From Candidatus Hydrogenedens sp. (GTDB taxonomy: Bacteria > Hydrogenedentota > Hydrogenedentia > Hydrogenedentales > Hydrogenedentaceae): a stretch of 59,034 bases of DNA. Numbering within the stretch: the first letter of the stretch is position 1; each line of letters starts with the position of its first letter. Positions 17,712 to 27,822 of the stretch are shown here, piece by piece. The notes beneath the pieces were generated by a model. It was not told the origin of the DNA. It did not search any database and saw only the letters and a list, made by a program, of their open reading frames with translations. The stretch lies in contig DAOSUS010000014.1 of NCBI GenBank assembly GCA_035378955.1, positions 1 to 59,034 of the forward strand. Direction: 5' to 3'. The position numbers and the translations under genes are program-made.

Positions 17712-20700
17712 ATGCAAAAATCCTTTTATTTTATATCGTTTATTTGCTTGATGGGTGTGTTTTATGCAAATATTTTTGCAGAGACGGCGCCTGTTGCCTC
17801 TATACAGGAAGGTGTTTTTATCAAGGAATGGCTTGTTTGTGGACCTTTCCCCAATCCATTGAAGGAAGGCGTAGTGGAATTCCGTCATGATGAAACTACT
17901 TTAGGGTTTTATATTGATTATCTGGCTAAAGCGGGTGGAGAGAGTAATATTATTCCTGAAGAAGGTATGTCTATTGACCCGGGAGATGGTATCACACGGG
18001 CATGGAAAAAATATACATCCTCTGAGGATTATATAAATTTTAATAAGGTGTTTGATGATAATCAAGGAGGCAAAGTGGCTTATGCCTTTTGTTATTTAAA
18101 GAGTGATACGGATAAAGAAGTTGTTTTAGGAATAGGTAGTAATGATGGTGTTCGAGTTTGGCTGAATGGGGAACTTATCTGGGATAATCATTGCCCAAGA
18201 GGTGCTATGATAGACGAAGATTGTTTCAATATATCACTGAAAACGGGATTAAATCCCCTTTTAATAAAAGTAGACCAGGGTTTTGGAAATTGGGGTTTTT
18301 ATGCTCGTGTTGTAAATCGGGAAGAAGTACTTAAAAAATTGAAAGAACTTCCTGATTTGAGAGGAGATATTACATATACAGTAGAGAATAATTCTTTGCG
18401 TTCATGGATGGCTCGTCATTCTAAATATCGTTTGTTGGAACCACCCGTTCAATACACTTTGCAGCTTTTGAATGCTAATAACGAAGTTCTACAAACAGCT
18501 TCTGCAAATCTGGGGCAATCCGTAACTTTCTCTCTTGAAGGACTTGCTGAAGGTCCTTATCGAATAGAAGGAAAATTTACAATTCCAGATGGAATAACTA
18601 TGGAGAAACAAAGTTTCTATTATCATGGGAAACCTACTGTAATTGTAAACTTGGGAGAATTTTATGAAAAATTGCCTAATAAGAGAATAGAACTTCTGTT
18701 TGACAGTAATCAGGATAAACTAAAAGATAGTGAAATTCTAAAAAGTTCTGAGTATATGCCTGTGTTAGAACCCGTATCAGGTGGAATACAGGAATTAGGT
18801 GGAGGTAAATATGCAATTTTGAGAACAGATTTATCACCATTATGGATACGCATTTTATTGCCTGCACCGGGTTTGGGATATGAATGGTATATGCTAAACG
18901 ATAGTGGATATAAATTTGAGAGTAAAGAGGTTCAGGAAATTGATGCTTTAAGCGAAGTTGAGAAAAATTTAAGAAGCCGACTTTCCAATGTATTAGAGTC
19001 TGGTAATTTCCCCAATTCGGAATGGTTGTTTCAGTCCTATAGCCAGAGACTTATGTTAACTCCGATACGACAGGCAAAAGGAGAAGTTTCACCCGAAGAA
19101 CGGTTGAAAAAAATACATCGTCTTTCTTCACTTAAAGCAAAAATTGCTGAAAATGATTCTATGGCGGTATGGTTTTCTCCTGCAATAGAAAAGGTAGGTA
19201 AAGAGGAACCTGTTCCCGATTGTTCTCTGGAATATTTCCCATTGGATATTGCCCGTAATGAATATGAAGCATTTCAGGTTGTAATCAGTCCTAAAGGAAC
19301 TATTTCATCACTAAAAGTGAATATTTCAGAAGGTAAGACTAAAGATGGTTACACATTGCCTGCTGAACAGTTTAAGGTTTTTGAGGTAAATTATGTTCCC
19401 ATCCATACTGTATCCGATTATTATGGTGACTTAAAAGAATACCCCGACCCTATAGTTCCAGTGAAAGATGCCGTAAATGTTTCTTCGGGAGGAAATATTG
19501 TGCTATGGGTTCGTTTATATGTAGGAAAAGGACAGCCCCCGGGTATTTATGAAGGAAAGATACAAATAAATTCGGTTGGATTAAATTTAGAAGTCCCGTA
19601 TAAGGTACAGATTTTTAATTATGTGCTCCCACCCTATACAAGCACAGAAACCGCCTACGGGGTTTCACCGGATTACTCCTGGCACGGACCTTTAACGGAT
19701 GACCAGAAAAAAGAAGTTTTTGATTTGTACATGAAGACCTGTATGGAATATCGGATTTCCCCATATACTCCCCATGCTTTTGCACCTATAAAATGGACAT
19801 TTGAAGGGACACCGCCAGAAGCCGTATTAGATTTTACGGAATTTGATAAAGCAATGGAAAAATATTTAAATCAATACAATTTCAACGCCTTTAATGTAGG
19901 AGGCTTACCTTCAGAACTCAATGGAGAACCAAGATATTCGAAAGAATATAATAGATTATTTACTTCCATTTACAGTCAGGTGCAGGAACATCTCCGTGAA
20001 AAAGGTTGGCTACATAAAGCATATTGGTATTGGGTTGATGAACCTCCTCCTACGGATTATCCCGAAGTTAAAAAAGGAATGGAACTGTTGCAATCTGCGT
20101 GCCCGGATATACGCAGGCTTTTGACCTGTAATCAGGAACCGGCACCTGTCCCTTATTTCTGGGGTGTGGTTAATCTCTGGGTGCCTATATTTAATATGTA
20201 TGAAGAAACACGAGCCCAATGGAGGCAGAGTTTAGGAGAGTCGGTGTGGTGGTATGTATGCACAGCCCCGAGGGCTCCGTATGCGAATAATTTTGTTGAC
20301 CATCCGGCCATAAATCATCGAATTCGTTTCTGGCAGATGGATAAATATCATTTAGATGGTGATTTGTTCTGGTCCATTACCTATTGGTTACAAAATCCGT
20401 GGGAAGAAGCAATGTCCATAGGAACAGATGGTCAAAGATGGGGTAATGGTGATGGACGTATGTTATATCCTCCAAGGAGGGAAAAACCCACAGAACCTAT
20501 TATAGAACCCCCTGTGCCTTCTATCCGTTTGGAATGCTTACGCGATGGTCTGGAAGACAGAGAATCTTTGTTAGTGCTGGAACGCGTAGATGCAAGAAAG
20601 GCTCCTATTGGAGTTTTAGCCCGTAAAGAAAGGGCAGAGGCTTTAAATAAACTTTCTTCTTCTATAAAAGTTTATGAACAAAATCCGCTCCTTTTTTATT

Positions 20701-20756
20701 ATTACAGAACAAAAATTATGAATCTTGTAGCACGAATTCTTCAAGGAGGTTCGTAG
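17712..20756 (+). CDS. Large exported DUF4091 (GH123-like) protein
   Basis: 1014 residues from the ATG at 17712, which has a GGAGC ribosome-binding site. The frame can be extended 23 codons to a TTG inside the pckA terminator, which is rejected. A signal peptide (MQKSFYFISFICLMGVFYANIFAE) is followed by an N-terminal beta-sandwich (about residues 30-230, with GSNDGVRVWLNGELIWDN typical of carbohydrate-binding jelly rolls). The C-terminal DUF4091 region includes YWYWVDEPPPTDYPE near residue 770, where Asp-Glu would be the acid pair of GH123-like enzymes, and ECLRDGLEDRESLLVLE near the end. GH123 members are N-acetyl-beta-galactosaminidases using substrate-assisted catalysis; the substrate here is unproved. 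Confidence 0.82.
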   Translation: MQKSFYFISFICLMGVFYANIFAETAPVASIQEGVFIKEWLVCGPFPNPLKEGVVEFRHDETTLGFYIDYLAKAGGESNIIPEEGMSIDPGDGITRAWKKYTSSEDYINFNKVFDDNQGGKVAYAFCYLKSDTDKEVVLGIGSNDGVRVWLNGELIWDNHCPRGAMIDEDCFNISLKTGLNPLLIKVDQGFGNWGFYARVVNREEVLKKLKELPDLRGDITYTVENNSLRSWMARHSKYRLLEPPVQYTLQLLNANNEVLQTASANLGQSVTFSLEGLAEGPYRIEGKFTIPDGITMEKQSFYYHGKPTVIVNLGEFYEKLPNKRIELLFDSNQDKLKDSEILKSSEYMPVLEPVSGGIQELGGGKYAILRTDLSPLWIRILLPAPGLGYEWYMLNDSGYKFESKEVQEIDALSEVEKNLRSRLSNVLESGNFPNSEWLFQSYSQRLMLTPIRQAKGEVSPEERLKKIHRLSSLKAKIAENDSMAVWFSPAIEKVGKEEPVPDCSLEYFPLDIARNEYEAFQVVISPKGTISSLKVNISEGKTKDGYTLPAEQFKVFEVNYVPIHTVSDYYGDLKEYPDPIVPVKDAVNVSSGGNIVLWVRLYVGKGQPPGIYEGKIQINSVGLNLEVPYKVQIFNYVLPPYTSTETAYGVSPDYSWHGPLTDDQKKEVFDLYMKTCMEYRISPYTPHAFAPIKWTFEGTPPEAVLDFTEFDKAMEKYLNQYNFNAFNVGGLPSELNGEPRYSKEYNRLFTSIYSQVQEHLREKGWLHKAYWYWVDEPPPTDYPEVKKGMELLQSACPDIRRLLTCNQEPAPVPYFWGVVNLWVPIFNMYEETRAQWRQSLGESVWWYVCTAPRAPYANNFVDHPAINHRIRFWQMDKYHLDGDLFWSITYWLQNPWEEAMSIGTDGQRWGNGDGRMLYPPRREKPTEPIIEPPVPSIRLECLRDGLEDRESLLVLERVDARKAPIGVLARKERAEALNKLSSSIKVYEQNPLLFYYYRTKIMNLVARILQGGS

Positions 20757-20802
20757 TATAATAGAGGAAGAAATGTATATTTTGTAGTAAAAGGTAGTAT
20801 AT

Positions 20803-21720
20803 ATGAATGATACAGCAATTGTATTCCGTGAGGAAGGTATCTTTCATGATACGGGACCCTATCATCCAGAAAGCCCGGCAAGATTAGAAGCCATACTGGA
20901 TGCGTTTAATCGGCATAAAATAGACCCTCCCTTTCTGGAAATAGAACCGGCTACTCGTGAAGACCTGTTGCGGATTCATACCGTGCAGCATGTAGATACG
21001 ATTGAAAAAACATGCAAAAATAATTTAGATTATCCTGACCCGGATACAGTTATGGGAGAATCGTCATGGGATGCAGCACTATTAGCTGCTGGAGGTGCTA
21101 TATCTGCGTGTAAGGCAGTTCTGGAAGGTAAATACAAAAGTGTCTTTGAAATAATGAGGCCACCGGGACACCATGCCGAACCCAATCGGGCGATGGGCTT
21201 TTGTTTATTTAATAATATAGCAATAGCCGGAAAATGGTTAACAGATGTGGCAGGATTGAAACGGGTTGCTATCTTTGATTTTGATGTTCATCATGGAAAT
21301 GGGACACAAAAGGCTTTTTATAATGATGATAAGGTTTACTATATAAGTATTCATCAATTCCCTCATTATCCCGGAACGGGTTTCCCGGAGGAAAGAGGTA
21401 AAAATAATACCAATTTAAATATACAAATGATGCCCGGTGTCCCAGAAGAACTATGGCATTCAGCAATTGAAAATTTAGTGCTGCCTGAATTAAAAAGATT
21501 TCAACCGGAATTTTTACTTATATCTGCAGGATTTGATGCTCATCGAAAAGACCCATTAGGAAGTCAAAACTTAGAAGAGGAGGATTTTGCAAAGATAACC
21601 CGTGCGGTAAAAGGGATTGCGGGGGGACGAATTGTATCTTTGTTAGAAGGTGGATATAATTTAGAAGCATTAGGAGAATCGTGTGTGGCGCATTATCTTG
21701 CATTAAGGGATGAGGCTTGA
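20803..21720 (+). CDS. Histone-deacetylase-superfamily (acetoin-utilisation-like) zinc hydrolase
   Basis: 305 residues, close to bacterial HDAC-like/AcuC length. It shows RPPGHHAEPNRAMGFCLFNN (tandem charge-relay histidines near residue 124). Zinc ligands are in DFDVHHGNGTQ (near 159) and SAGFDAHRKDPLG (near 240), and the terminal motif is LLEGGYNLEALG. It probably deacetylates a small acetylated amine or sugar rather than a histone. There is no signal peptide. It starts 46 bp after the DUF4091 gene, so an operon with this glycosidase-like protein is likely, which fits deacetylation of an acetamido sugar or polyamine (inference). Confidence 0.92.
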   Translation: MNDTAIVFREEGIFHDTGPYHPESPARLEAILDAFNRHKIDPPFLEIEPATREDLLRIHTVQHVDTIEKTCKNNLDYPDPDTVMGESSWDAALLAAGGAISACKAVLEGKYKSVFEIMRPPGHHAEPNRAMGFCLFNNIAIAGKWLTDVAGLKRVAIFDFDVHHGNGTQKAFYNDDKVYYISIHQFPHYPGTGFPEERGKNNTNLNIQMMPGVPEELWHSAIENLVLPELKRFQPEFLLISAGFDAHRKDPLGSQNLEEEDFAKITRAVKGIAGGRIVSLLEGGYNLEALGESCVAHYLALRDEA

Positions 21721-21780
21721 TGTAACAACACACAGAATTTTGGTTCTGAGAAATATTGTGTTTACGGGAGAAGAGTTATA

Positions 21781-22230
21781 ATGACCCGACGAGAAATGTT
21801 AAAAAATATTGCTGTGAGTAGTGGGATTTTTATCTATTGGAAAATACAAAATAGAGTTGCAGAAGATAAGCAGATACAAAACAATCAAGTGGATATTTCC
21901 ATAGTGCATTGCAATGATAATAATTGGGTTCGTAAAAATGTTATTATAGATTCCGGTGAGTGTGGAATCCTTTTCCGTGAAGAACGAGAAAGGTTTACAG
22001 CAACAGGAAATAAAATTGAGGAAAATATTATCAAAAATATAAAGTTAAAAAATGGAACAGGAATATCTATTCAAGGTCTTACCCAAGGAAACGAGATTTG
22101 CAAGAATGAAATTTTAGAAGATGGGGAGAAAAATGAAAAGGTAGGAATTCGAATAGCAAAAACGGCTCAAAATAATTTTATCAAGAATAATAAAATAAAG
22201 GGATTTGCAAAGGATATTATGATAGACTAA
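21781..22230 (+). CDS. Small Tat-type exported protein with beta-helix-like repeats
   Basis: 149 residues. The N-terminus MTRREMLKNIAVSSGIFIYW resembles a twin-arginine leader. The rest reads as a few turns of a right-handed beta-helix: NNWVRKNVIIDSGECGILF, NKIEENIIKN, GTGISIQG, EICKNEIL, NFIKNNKIKG. Family members (NosD or pectate-lyase-like) are normally several hundred residues long, so this is a minimal or shortened version; I see no catalytic residues. The ribosome-binding site GGGAGAAG is good. It precedes the membrane protein gene by 44 bp. Confidence 0.6.
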   Translation: MTRREMLKNIAVSSGIFIYWKIQNRVAEDKQIQNNQVDISIVHCNDNNWVRKNVIIDSGECGILFREERERFTATGNKIEENIIKNIKLKNGTGISIQGLTQGNEICKNEILEDGEKNEKVGIRIAKTAQNNFIKNNKIKGFAKDIMID

Positions 22231-22274
22231 TAGGAATTTTATGAAACATAAATAATTTATAGATGGAGGTAATT

Positions 22275-24422
22275 ATGGAGAATTCTCCTTCGATATTTCA
22301 GATTATCTTATGGGAATTACAAAAATTTGCGAATCAACACGACCTTAGATATTTAATCCCGTCTCTAACAATACTTATCCTTATTGGTTTGGTGATATTA
22401 AATCGGAAATGGGTTATCTCGTATTTAGGTCCTGCTATGTCAGGAATTGTGAGGGGAGTATTGCTTGCTTCTCTGTGTATTTGTGCCTTCCTTGCTGTAG
22501 GTAATTATATAGATAGTTTTGGACAATGGAGATATGGCACTTTTTTTAATGCGTATGAATTTTACCACTATTATTTGGGTTCCAAGTATGCGAAGGAAAT
22601 TGGTTATACAAGACTTTATGCAGCAAGTCTGATTGCAGATGATGAGACCGACCGAAAATATTCTAACCCCCAGAATAATATCCGTAATTTGGTGAATGGC
22701 ACATACATTTCAGTAGATGATGTAATAAAAAATAAAGAGCAATACAAAAGTCGTTTTTCGCCGGAACGGTGGGAAGAATGGTTAAAGGATATTCGATTTT
22801 TTAAACGCGAATTAACGACGAGCCGCTGGAACAATGTTTTGCGGGATAAAGGATATAATGCGTCTCCTATTTGGTCTATGCTGGTAGGAGGATTTTTAAG
22901 CAATCCTATTTCTACAGATAACCGAAATCACATGCTCATACTGGCTTCGTTGGATTTAATTCTTATTGGAATTACAACTCTGGTTGTATTATATGCCTTT
23001 GGTCTCCGTCCCGCTATGTTTATGCTGATATTAATTGGAACGCACTACATGATGCGATTTTCGCACATGAAAGGGGCTTATTTAAGAACCGATTTTGCCA
23101 TGTGCCTTGTGCTTTCTGCATGTATGATAAAATTGAATCATTATAAATGGGCTGGAATCTTTACAGCCTATTCTGTAATTTCCCGTGTATTTCCTGCCGT
23201 TTTCCTTTTTGGTCCTGGGGCACGACTGTTCTGGGATTTGTGTAAGATGTTACGGATAGGCTATGACGAGTTAAGAATTCGATTCTATGACCGTAAACAA
23301 AGGATGGGTATCGTTGGAGGATTTATTCTATTTAATTTGGTGATTTCTTTTGTGGGTAGTTTAATTCTCAGGAGTTTTCCCTCCAGTTTGTTTGAAGGTT
23401 TTACTATTCCATGGCCACTTCCCCTCTTTATTCATCTTGTATTATTTGTCCCTGTTATTTTCTTCGGAATGCTATTGTTTTGGGCGGGACTTTGGGGGTA
23501 TTTTGCCAAGAGAATGGAACGAAATTGGATAAATTATTTCATTTCTTTCACGATAACAATTGCAATTCTTTTTATTGCTTCTTTTGGTTATTATGGAGGA
23601 ATGTATCAGTGGCAAGATTACGCTGATAAGATAGGAAGACATAGTCGAGATATTTCTCCATGGCGGGTTGGATATAAATATATATTTATTGCTCAATATC
23701 CGAAGAATTTAGACCTAAAAAAATCTCTAAAAGATATATCCGGGGTTATAGGCAATGCTTTACTGGGTAGACCTATTACGGACCCTACAGCCACCGTTCC
23801 TACGGATAATCAGCAAAAACCACCACTCAATCCTTCCGCTCCAAAACCTGTTGTCAAAACCGCTACTAACGAAACACTCACTTTTGCCTCCGCTATGAAG
23901 AAAATAATATCTCCATGGAAACCTTTTACACGAAGCATTATCTATAAAGAACAAGCACGAAGATGGTGGACTACAATGGCAATTGTGTTGGTTCTATGTC
24001 TGATTGCTTCGAGAAAATTGTCTCCTTATGAAAGTTTTGTATTTGGTTTTGTGCCTTGTTTCTTTTTAGTTTCTCCGACTTATTACTATTATATTATGTT
24101 AGCCGTTCCTTTGTTATTTTTCTCGCCTAAATCGGATTATATACCGCGTGCTATCGCAATAATCTGGTTGTATATATCAGCTATGGCAGGGTATTTCTTC
24201 TATACAATGTGGGAGCAGGAGTTTGCAACCTATTATTGGTTGGGATGTATGTTGTTTGTTTTATGTATATATATGTTGTTAATAGCAATGCTAAACAGTT
24301 TGCCTTGGGAATATATAAAACCTTTTGTTGATAATTTTAAGAACAAATTAATGGAAAAGATAAAAACCCATTTGATTAAAAAAGAAAAGTCCGAAGAAAC
24401 TACAATTACAACAGAAGAATAA
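22275..24422 (+). CDS. Polytopic membrane protein, GT87/DUF2029-like
   Basis: 715 residues from the ATG at 22275, five bases after GGAGG. An in-frame ATG at 22263 overlaps that ribosome-binding site and is less likely. About 12 membrane segments are visible, among them LTILILIGLVILNRKWVISYL, LVLFVPVIFFGMLLFWAGLW and YWLGCMLFVLCIYMLLIAML. A large loop contains NAYEFYHYYLGSKYAKEIGY, which resembles the first periplasmic loop of GT-C lipid-linked glycosyltransferases (GT87 type). A Pro/Thr-rich hydrophilic stretch lies near residues 500-530, and the C-terminus is charged. The likely role is transfer of a sugar from a polyprenyl carrier; donor and acceptor are unknown, and family assignment is by pattern only. 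Confidence 0.6.
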   Translation: MENSPSIFQIILWELQKFANQHDLRYLIPSLTILILIGLVILNRKWVISYLGPAMSGIVRGVLLASLCICAFLAVGNYIDSFGQWRYGTFFNAYEFYHYYLGSKYAKEIGYTRLYAASLIADDETDRKYSNPQNNIRNLVNGTYISVDDVIKNKEQYKSRFSPERWEEWLKDIRFFKRELTTSRWNNVLRDKGYNASPIWSMLVGGFLSNPISTDNRNHMLILASLDLILIGITTLVVLYAFGLRPAMFMLILIGTHYMMRFSHMKGAYLRTDFAMCLVLSACMIKLNHYKWAGIFTAYSVISRVFPAVFLFGPGARLFWDLCKMLRIGYDELRIRFYDRKQRMGIVGGFILFNLVISFVGSLILRSFPSSLFEGFTIPWPLPLFIHLVLFVPVIFFGMLLFWAGLWGYFAKRMERNWINYFISFTITIAILFIASFGYYGGMYQWQDYADKIGRHSRDISPWRVGYKYIFIAQYPKNLDLKKSLKDISGVIGNALLGRPITDPTATVPTDNQQKPPLNPSAPKPVVKTATNETLTFASAMKKIISPWKPFTRSIIYKEQARRWWTTMAIVLVLCLIASRKLSPYESFVFGFVPCFFLVSPTYYYYIMLAVPLLFFSPKSDYIPRAIAIIWLYISAMAGYFFYTMWEQEFATYYWLGCMLFVLCIYMLLIAMLNSLPWEYIKPFVDNFKNKLMEKIKTHLIKKEKSEETTITTEE

Positions 24423-24499
24423 ACATATCGCTCTTTACTTGATGTTACTTTTTTCAATTATTAGTCACACAAATAAAAGAAAATGCACAATATTAAAAC

Positions 24500-27466
24500 T
24501 TATGATTTTACATTAGGGCAGTAATTATCTTCACTAATTTCGGGACAGTAGTAATAACCACCTGAGTTGAAGAATTGGATGAGACGAAGAAGTTCCGATA
24601 AATCAATTTTCCAATCCTGCGGTTTATAGTCCGAGGTATGAGGTAGACAATTATAATCTATCCCTTCTCCTGGGGCATAACCATCTTCTGAATTTGACTG
24701 ACAATGATAACTTCCTGAATTAAAGAATTGAATAACACGGAGTAGTTCGCTCAAATCTATAATGCCATCATTATTTTTGTCAGCACTGTGGTAAGTTCGA
24801 ATAATTTCCCCTTCGATACTTCCCTCCTGAATACCCTCACCTTCGGCAATCCCTTCTGTTATGCCCTCCTGAATACCTTCGCCTTCGATACCTTCATTAC
24901 TACCTTCTTGCACTCCTTCTCCACCTTCCACTGTTCCTTCTAATGACCCTTCAGGAATACCTTCCCCCTCCGCACCTTCAGGAATGCCTTCATTACCCCC
25001 TTCTCCTTCATGACCATCAGGAAGCCCTTCCTGTGTTCCCTCAACTATACCTTCTCCTTCGACAGAACCTTCTGTTATACCTTCTGCAAGTCCTTCTCCT
25101 TCGGGGATACCTTCCCCTTCAAATATGCCATCGATACTTCCTTCACCTTCCAGACCTTCAGGATTTCCTTCCGTAGAACCTTCGATGCTTCCTTCTCCTT
25201 CAATACCTTCTGAGGAACCTTCAAAGTTTCCTTCTGGAGGGCAGGGACCTGTGGATATGCTCAGATTAACAGATGTTCCAAAAGGAACTTCAGTCCCCGC
25301 AGTTGGATTTTGACTAATCACACTATTTTCGGGAATTGTATTATCACAAATATATTCAATATCTCCAAGGGTGAGCCCACTCGATATAATCTGATTTTCA
25401 GCCTCTGTATATTCCAATCCCACAATATCGGGAACAATTACTGGACAATATCCGGAAGATAGAACCAAACTTACTTGTGTCCCAGCAGGAACCGAGGTAC
25501 CTGCCTGGGGTGACTGAGAAATAACAGAACCTTGTGGAAAAGAATTGCTACATGTTTCGCTTGTTTGTCCCTGAGTTAAACCTGATGCTGTTATAGTTGA
25601 TATTGCCTCTTGCAATGTTTTTCCTACGACATTAGGAACAGTTATATTCACTGTATTTCCTGATACGGATATATCATCAATGTTCCAGCCTGCATAGGTA
25701 TCGCTGTAATCAGTAGGACCCATAACCCAACGAATGAGTAAAAGAGGTTGACGGTCTGCGATAGAGGAAATGTTATAAGTTTTCAATGACCAGGAATTTT
25801 CTTGTATTGTTCCCCCAGTGTGGTTCCAGATGGTAGTCCATGTTGTTCCGTTTGTACTCACATCTATCCGTGCATGGTCATAAGTAGACGATTCAATTCC
25901 TAACCAGCGATAAAAAGATAAGGTCACATTTTGAATATTAGAACAATCTATGGGATTGGATGTTAAAGTTTCCTCATTCATATCATTTTCATAAGTGCCG
26001 TTCAAGTTATAGCCATATACATATTGCCCTGTGTATCCTGAAGATGGGTCTCCACCGATACCTGCAGGAATACCGAAAGCCCAGTTTCCCGTTTTGTCCC
26101 ATCCGGGGTCGCTATTTAGTGAAAAAGAAATGGGTGCTGGGTATGCTTTTTTGAGTTTAACATTAAAACTCTGGCTATTCTGTGTAGAAGTATTCGTTAT
26201 TGTAAAAGTTTTTGTATATGTTCCCGATGGGGTGGGTCGTTGGGCGACAGTTAATTGAATGGTTACATTTTCGCCCGGAGTTAGCGTTCCCGATGATGGA
26301 TTTAACGCAAGACTTCCATCGGTGGTAGATGTCCAGTTGATATTGGATTCACTGATATTTTCAAGACGGATACCAATAGACGAAGGGGAAATAAAGTTAT
26401 TAGAACTTAGATAAAACAACAAATCCTGTTGGGGTTGTATTAGCAATGTATCAGAAGGTGTTCCATATTCAATGTAATCTGCCCCGTAACCTATTTGAGC
26501 AGTTCCGTATTCAATATACCCATAACCGTTTTCACCCCAGTAAGTTCCCCAGGAGTTTCGAATAATGAAGGCACCGCTCCCGTAGTTATCGTCCCAACCG
26601 ACAATTACTATCATGTGGTTCGGAGTATCTTTTGATTCAGTTTTGTCGTTGTATAAACCACCTTTATAAGCAAGAAATGATTCCTTTGCCTCCATAGATG
26701 CAACAATAGGTCCATAGCGATATATGGCAGTTTTAAGGGCATCTAAAGAGGGTATTCCTAACATAGGTCCTACATAGTGCCAATCGCGAATGGTGTAGTA
26801 ATGCGGTTTAGGACAGCTACAACTCCCGTCATAACCAGTATAAGGATAATCTGTTTCAAGAACGGCGCCATAGCCGCCACAGGAATCGGTTCGAGTTCCT
26901 TTATGCCAATCGTGAGCGGAAATACCCCCATCACAGCCATACCAGAATAAACCCGTTGCACAATCTACTAACCATTGTTCGGATAAATCTACATTTATAC
27001 CATCTTTAATCTTAATAGCACATTCGAGTGCTCCGACTGTGGCAAACGCCCAGCAGGAACCGCAGTCCCCCTGGTCGCGAATGGGGGGTAATCCGCCAGG
27101 TGTCTTATCACGCCAATCCCAACGTGAGGGCAATTTCTCCGTCGGGATAACAGGTTTCTCGGTATATTGAAGTTCATTAATGAATTGTGGGTTAGGGGGG
27201 ATGTATCCTGTTAATCCCTTGAGACTTCTTTGTGTTGCTGATGTTTCACCTATCTCAAAAGTCCAGTTGTTTGCGATGGCTTCCTGTTTTAATCTTTGGA
27301 TATCTTCATAAGTAAGTTGGGCATGGATAGGAAAAGTAATTATGAATAAATATATCAGAAATATATGAATGAAAATAATATTCTTCCCCGTAATGTATTT
27401 ACTTCCTCTATATACTTCTTTATACTTCATATAAAAATTATACTCCATATAAGCCTTTTTTGGCAT
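24500..27466 (-). CDS. Secreted papain-family (C1A) cysteine peptidase with PASTA repeats, Glu-Gly linker and C-terminal EF-hand-like module
   Basis: 988 residues, read on the minus strand. Order: a long N-terminus with a hydrophobic export signal (residues 29-49, ...FPIHAQ); an I29-like stretch; the C1A domain (about 112-330) with Gln132, nucleophile Cys138 in GSCWAF, His284 in NHMIVIVGW and Asn304 in RNSWG; a beta-sandwich with anchor-type repeats (about 345-440); a jelly-roll (about 450-600); two PASTA domains (about 605-742, VPNVVGKT and VPDIVGLE); a Glu-Gly repeat linker (about 744-885); and a terminal doubled EF-hand-like module (about 893-985) with DKNNDGIIDLSE. All catalytic residues are present. 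The true start may be Met7 or Met13. It should act outside the cytoplasm, with the tail acting as anchor or sorting signal (inference). Confidence 0.9.
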   Translation of the reverse strand: MPKKAYMEYNFYMKYKEVYRGSKYITGKNIIFIHIFLIYLFIITFPIHAQLTYEDIQRLKQEAIANNWTFEIGETSATQRSLKGLTGYIPPNPQFINELQYTEKPVIPTEKLPSRWDWRDKTPGGLPPIRDQGDCGSCWAFATVGALECAIKIKDGINVDLSEQWLVDCATGLFWYGCDGGISAHDWHKGTRTDSCGGYGAVLETDYPYTGYDGSCSCPKPHYYTIRDWHYVGPMLGIPSLDALKTAIYRYGPIVASMEAKESFLAYKGGLYNDKTESKDTPNHMIVIVGWDDNYGSGAFIIRNSWGTYWGENGYGYIEYGTAQIGYGADYIEYGTPSDTLLIQPQQDLLFYLSSNNFISPSSIGIRLENISESNINWTSTTDGSLALNPSSGTLTPGENVTIQLTVAQRPTPSGTYTKTFTITNTSTQNSQSFNVKLKKAYPAPISFSLNSDPGWDKTGNWAFGIPAGIGGDPSSGYTGQYVYGYNLNGTYENDMNEETLTSNPIDCSNIQNVTLSFYRWLGIESSTYDHARIDVSTNGTTWTTIWNHTGGTIQENSWSLKTYNISSIADRQPLLLIRWVMGPTDYSDTYAGWNIDDISVSGNTVNITVPNVVGKTLQEAISTITASGLTQGQTSETCSNSFPQGSVISQSPQAGTSVPAGTQVSLVLSSGYCPVIVPDIVGLEYTEAENQIISSGLTLGDIEYICDNTIPENSVISQNPTAGTEVPFGTSVNLSISTGPCPPEGNFEGSSEGIEGEGSIEGSTEGNPEGLEGEGSIDGIFEGEGIPEGEGLAEGITEGSVEGEGIVEGTQEGLPDGHEGEGGNEGIPEGAEGEGIPEGSLEGTVEGGEGVQEGSNEGIEGEGIQEGITEGIAEGEGIQEGSIEGEIIRTYHSADKNNDGIIDLSELLRVIQFFNSGSYHCQSNSEDGYAPGEGIDYNCLPHTSDYKPQDWKIDLSELLRLIQFFNSGGYYYCPEISEDNYCPNVKS
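24800..25236 (-). repeat. Degenerate tandem repeat coding the Glu-Gly linker of the peptidase
   Basis: About 435 bp of short repeats rich in CCTTC (plus strand) code for EGxxEGEG-type units such as EGEGIPEGEGLAEG. Codons vary between GAA/GAG and GGT/GGA, so the DNA repeat is degenerate. That points to selection on the protein linker rather than recent duplication. A related shorter tract lies in the gene at 52336. Confidence 0.85.
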
Positions 27467-27822
27467 TTTTTATATCATTTGGACACATTGAAAAACTTCG
27501 ATTATTTCAAAAACTTCTTCTCTATTTTTATTTATAAAAAATTAAGGAGATTATGATATAAAATTCACAAAAAGGATTGCTATTACTTATAAGACTTGCA
27601 CTTGTTGGAAAAATACTGTGTTTATTTTTACCTTCGTTACAATATAAGAAAATTTTTGTCATATTTGTTGTAAAAGTCTAACAGGATTTACACACCACAG
27701 ATGCGGCAATGGGGAAAATTTTTTGTATTTGTTTTAATTTGTGATTATTCGTCTCATTCATGGTTATGAACAATCTCGGAAGTGAGGATGCTTCAGCTAA
27801 GGAGGGGGTAATGATTTTTAAT

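Noticed and set aside
24800..25236. CRISPR-like regular repeat
   Set aside because: The repeat is short, degenerate and in frame with a protein linker; no uniform spacers.
24943..25313. Three plus-strand frames across the Glu-Gly repeat
   Set aside because: They are antisense readings of the repeat and give Leu/Pro/Ser-rich low-complexity protein.
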